A DNA stretch of 8,759 nt, from the NCBI GenBank assembly GCA_021819345.1, contig JAKARG010000115.1:1-8759 (forward strand), in the 5' to 3' direction. The notes beneath the pieces were generated by a model that had not been told where the DNA came from, did no database searches, and saw nothing but the letters and a program-made list of their open reading frames with translations. This DNA comes from Actinomycetes bacterium (GTDB lineage: Bacteria; Actinomycetota; Acidimicrobiia; Acidimicrobiales; Palsa-688). This document shows positions 6,570 to 8,759 of this stretch, one piece after another. Positions within the stretch are counted from its first letter, which is position 1. The number at the start of each line of letters is the position of its first letter. The position numbers and the translations under genes were made by a program.

Positions 6570-6600
6570 ACTCTAGCACCCCACGGCGGGAGCGCGGCAA
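6570..6600 (-). promoter_or_regulatory. Probable promoter of tRNA-fMet
   Basis: On the minus strand TTGCCG (6595-6600) and TAGAGT (6570-6575) form -35 and -10 hexamers with a 19-bp spacer. TAGAGT fits the TAnnnT pattern of actinobacterial sigma-70-type promoters. Transcription would begin about 5 nt before the tRNA 5' end, a reasonable short leader. The spacer is slightly longer than optimal, so the -35 assignment is less certain than the -10. Confidence 0.5.
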
Positions 6601-6634
6601 GCCAACTGCTCGCTCCCCGCTCGTAGGGATTGGG

Positions 6635-6650
6635 CGGTCGACGTCGACCG
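6635..6650. repeat. 16-bp perfect palindrome CGGTCGACGTCGACCG
   Basis: A perfect dyad with no spacer, about 35 bp upstream of the tRNA -35 hexamer and 60 bp beyond the end of the DCC gene. Uninterrupted palindromes of this length are typical of dimeric regulator operators. As RNA it would form a poor hairpin because there is no loop. Ligand and regulator are unknown. Confidence 0.6.
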
Positions 6651-6695
6651 ACGCTCTTGCAGCCGGGGGCTCCCGCCAGCACCCGCCGCGGTCCG

Positions 6696-6720
6696 GCCCG
6701 ACCCTGGGCTCATGTCGGGC
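6696..6720 (-). terminator. Possible weak terminator hairpin at the 3' end of the DCC gene
   Basis: GCCCGAC (6696-6702) and GTCGGGC (6714-6720) form a 7-bp stem whose 11-nt loop contains the gene's stop codon. No T-run follows on the minus strand, so termination would be inefficient or factor-assisted. Read-through toward the tRNA is conceivable. Confidence 0.3.
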
Positions 6721-7204
6721 GCGCCGGTCCTGTCGGCAGCCCACCCCCTCCGGCCTCCTCGATGCGACAGGCGCGGCGCCCCGGCCACGGGACCCGCCCG
6801 CGACGGCTCGCGATCGCGAGGTAGACCCTCCGAGAGAGCGGGCGGAGCGGCGGAGCAAGGATGAGCCGGCCGAGCAGGCGGGTCCACCCCCGTGAGGCCA
6901 GCAACACTTCCCCGACGGCCACCGGCCCGCCGCTGCGCTGCCGAGGACCGACCAGCCAGACCTGGCTCTGCGCCTCCTCGGGGCCGAGACCGAGGTCCTC
7001 GAGCGGCGCGTGCTGATAGGGGATCGGAACCACGGTCTGCCCGGTCCGAGTCGACATCCAGGCCACCAGGCCCCTGCACAGACGGCAGTCGCCGTCGTAG
7101 ACCAGGGTTGGTCCCGAGGCGCCTCCGCCCTGCTCGACTTGCCGCGGCTCCAGCGCCGGGCCCTCTTCGCCCACGCCGGACGGCTCGACATCCTCGGAGG
7201 CCAC
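6710..7204 (-). CDS. DCC-family (DUF393) thiol-disulfide oxidoreductase-like protein
   Basis: 164 aa. The signature TLVYDGDCRLCRG (about residues 33-45) contains the DGxCxxC motif that defines the DCC family, with the putative redox cysteines C40 and C43 in a thioredoxin-like fold. The C-terminal half has the usual pattern of the family: a hydrophobic stretch (RLLGRLILAPPLRPL), then RRVYLAIASRRGRVP and a terminal GRRACRI. Family members are about 120-145 aa, so this one has roughly 30 extra N-terminal residues, acidic and Gly-rich. Substrate and partner are unknown for most of the family. The GTG start at 7204 lies 3 nt after the otsA stop. AGGG at the otsA 3' end gives an 8-nt spaced ribosome binding site, which suggests translational coupling and a shared transcript. 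A second GTG ten codons in is an alternative start but has no obvious binding site. Confidence 0.85.
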   Translation of the reverse strand: MASEDVEPSGVGEEGPALEPRQVEQGGGASGPTLVYDGDCRLCRGLVAWMSTRTGQTVVPIPYQHAPLEDLGLGPEEAQSQVWLVGPRQRSGGPVAVGEVLLASRGWTRLLGRLILAPPLRPLSRRVYLAIASRRGRVPWPGRRACRIEEAGGGGLPTGPARPT

Positions 7205-7207
7205 GAG

Positions 7208-8671
<1,464 letters not shown>

Positions 8672-8720
8672 CACCACCACCCTAGGAGCGCTCACCGGGG
8701 CTCGACGCCTTCGGCGGCAG

Positions 8721-8756
8721 CGGGGTCACACCCCGGAGAGGGGCTGCCCCCCGGGG
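8721..8756. repeat. Hairpins upstream of otsA at the window edge
   Basis: Two overlapping alternatives are visible. One is CGGGGT-CAC-ACCCCG (8721-8735). The other is a longer structure with CCCCGG (8731-8736) pairing CCGGGG (8751-8756) around GGGG-CTG-CCCC (8740-8750). They share 8731-8735 and so exclude each other. They could be a terminator for an upstream gene beyond the window or a leader structure for otsA. The window ends in a G-run, so no flanking T-tract can be assessed. Confidence 0.4.
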
Positions 8757-8759
8757 GGG

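Overview
The window is very GC-rich throughout, and its coding regions use G/C at third positions. Three things point to a high-GC actinobacterium: an IS6110-like IS3 element, an initiator tRNA with encoded CCA, and actinobacterial-looking OtsA and SNF2/SWIM proteins. The exact lineage cannot be fixed from sequence alone. Apart from the insertion sequence and a gene remnant beside it, all genes lie on the minus strand.

Layout. A large SNF2-family helicase with an N-terminal SWIM zinc finger occupies 200-3712 (-). About 680 bases with no convincing gene follow (3713-4393). An apparently complete IS3-family element (4394-5743, 1350 bp, orfA and orfB on +) comes next. It abuts the C-terminal DNA-binding half of a LuxR/NarL-type response regulator (5744-5971, +), whose receiver half is absent from both sides of the element. 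A gene-free stretch with several inverted repeats (5972-6481) leads to an initiator tRNA-Met (6482-6558, -) with a plausible promoter. The right end holds otsA (trehalose-6-phosphate synthase, 7208-8671, -), followed after 3 nt by a small DCC/DUF393 thiol-disulfide oxidoreductase-like gene (6710-7204, -), probably as one operon.

How it fits together. The helicase, tRNA-fMet and otsA-DCC blocks look like ordinary chromosomal housekeeping or stress genes. The block from 3713 to 6481 looks like a decayed accessory segment: an IS, a decapitated regulator, no intact resident gene, and no target-site duplication at the IS. OtsA would make trehalose-6-phosphate for osmoprotection. No otsB is visible here, so its phosphatase partner must lie elsewhere.

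I found no convincing undescribed multi-gene system. The observations most worth checking are the IS-associated deletion of the regulator, the elaborate nested inverted repeat just downstream of tRNA-fMet, a 16-bp perfect palindrome upstream of the tRNA promoter, the hexanucleotide repeat that gives OtsA a (Glu-Pro)8 tail, and the helical-phased repeat at 4161-4178.
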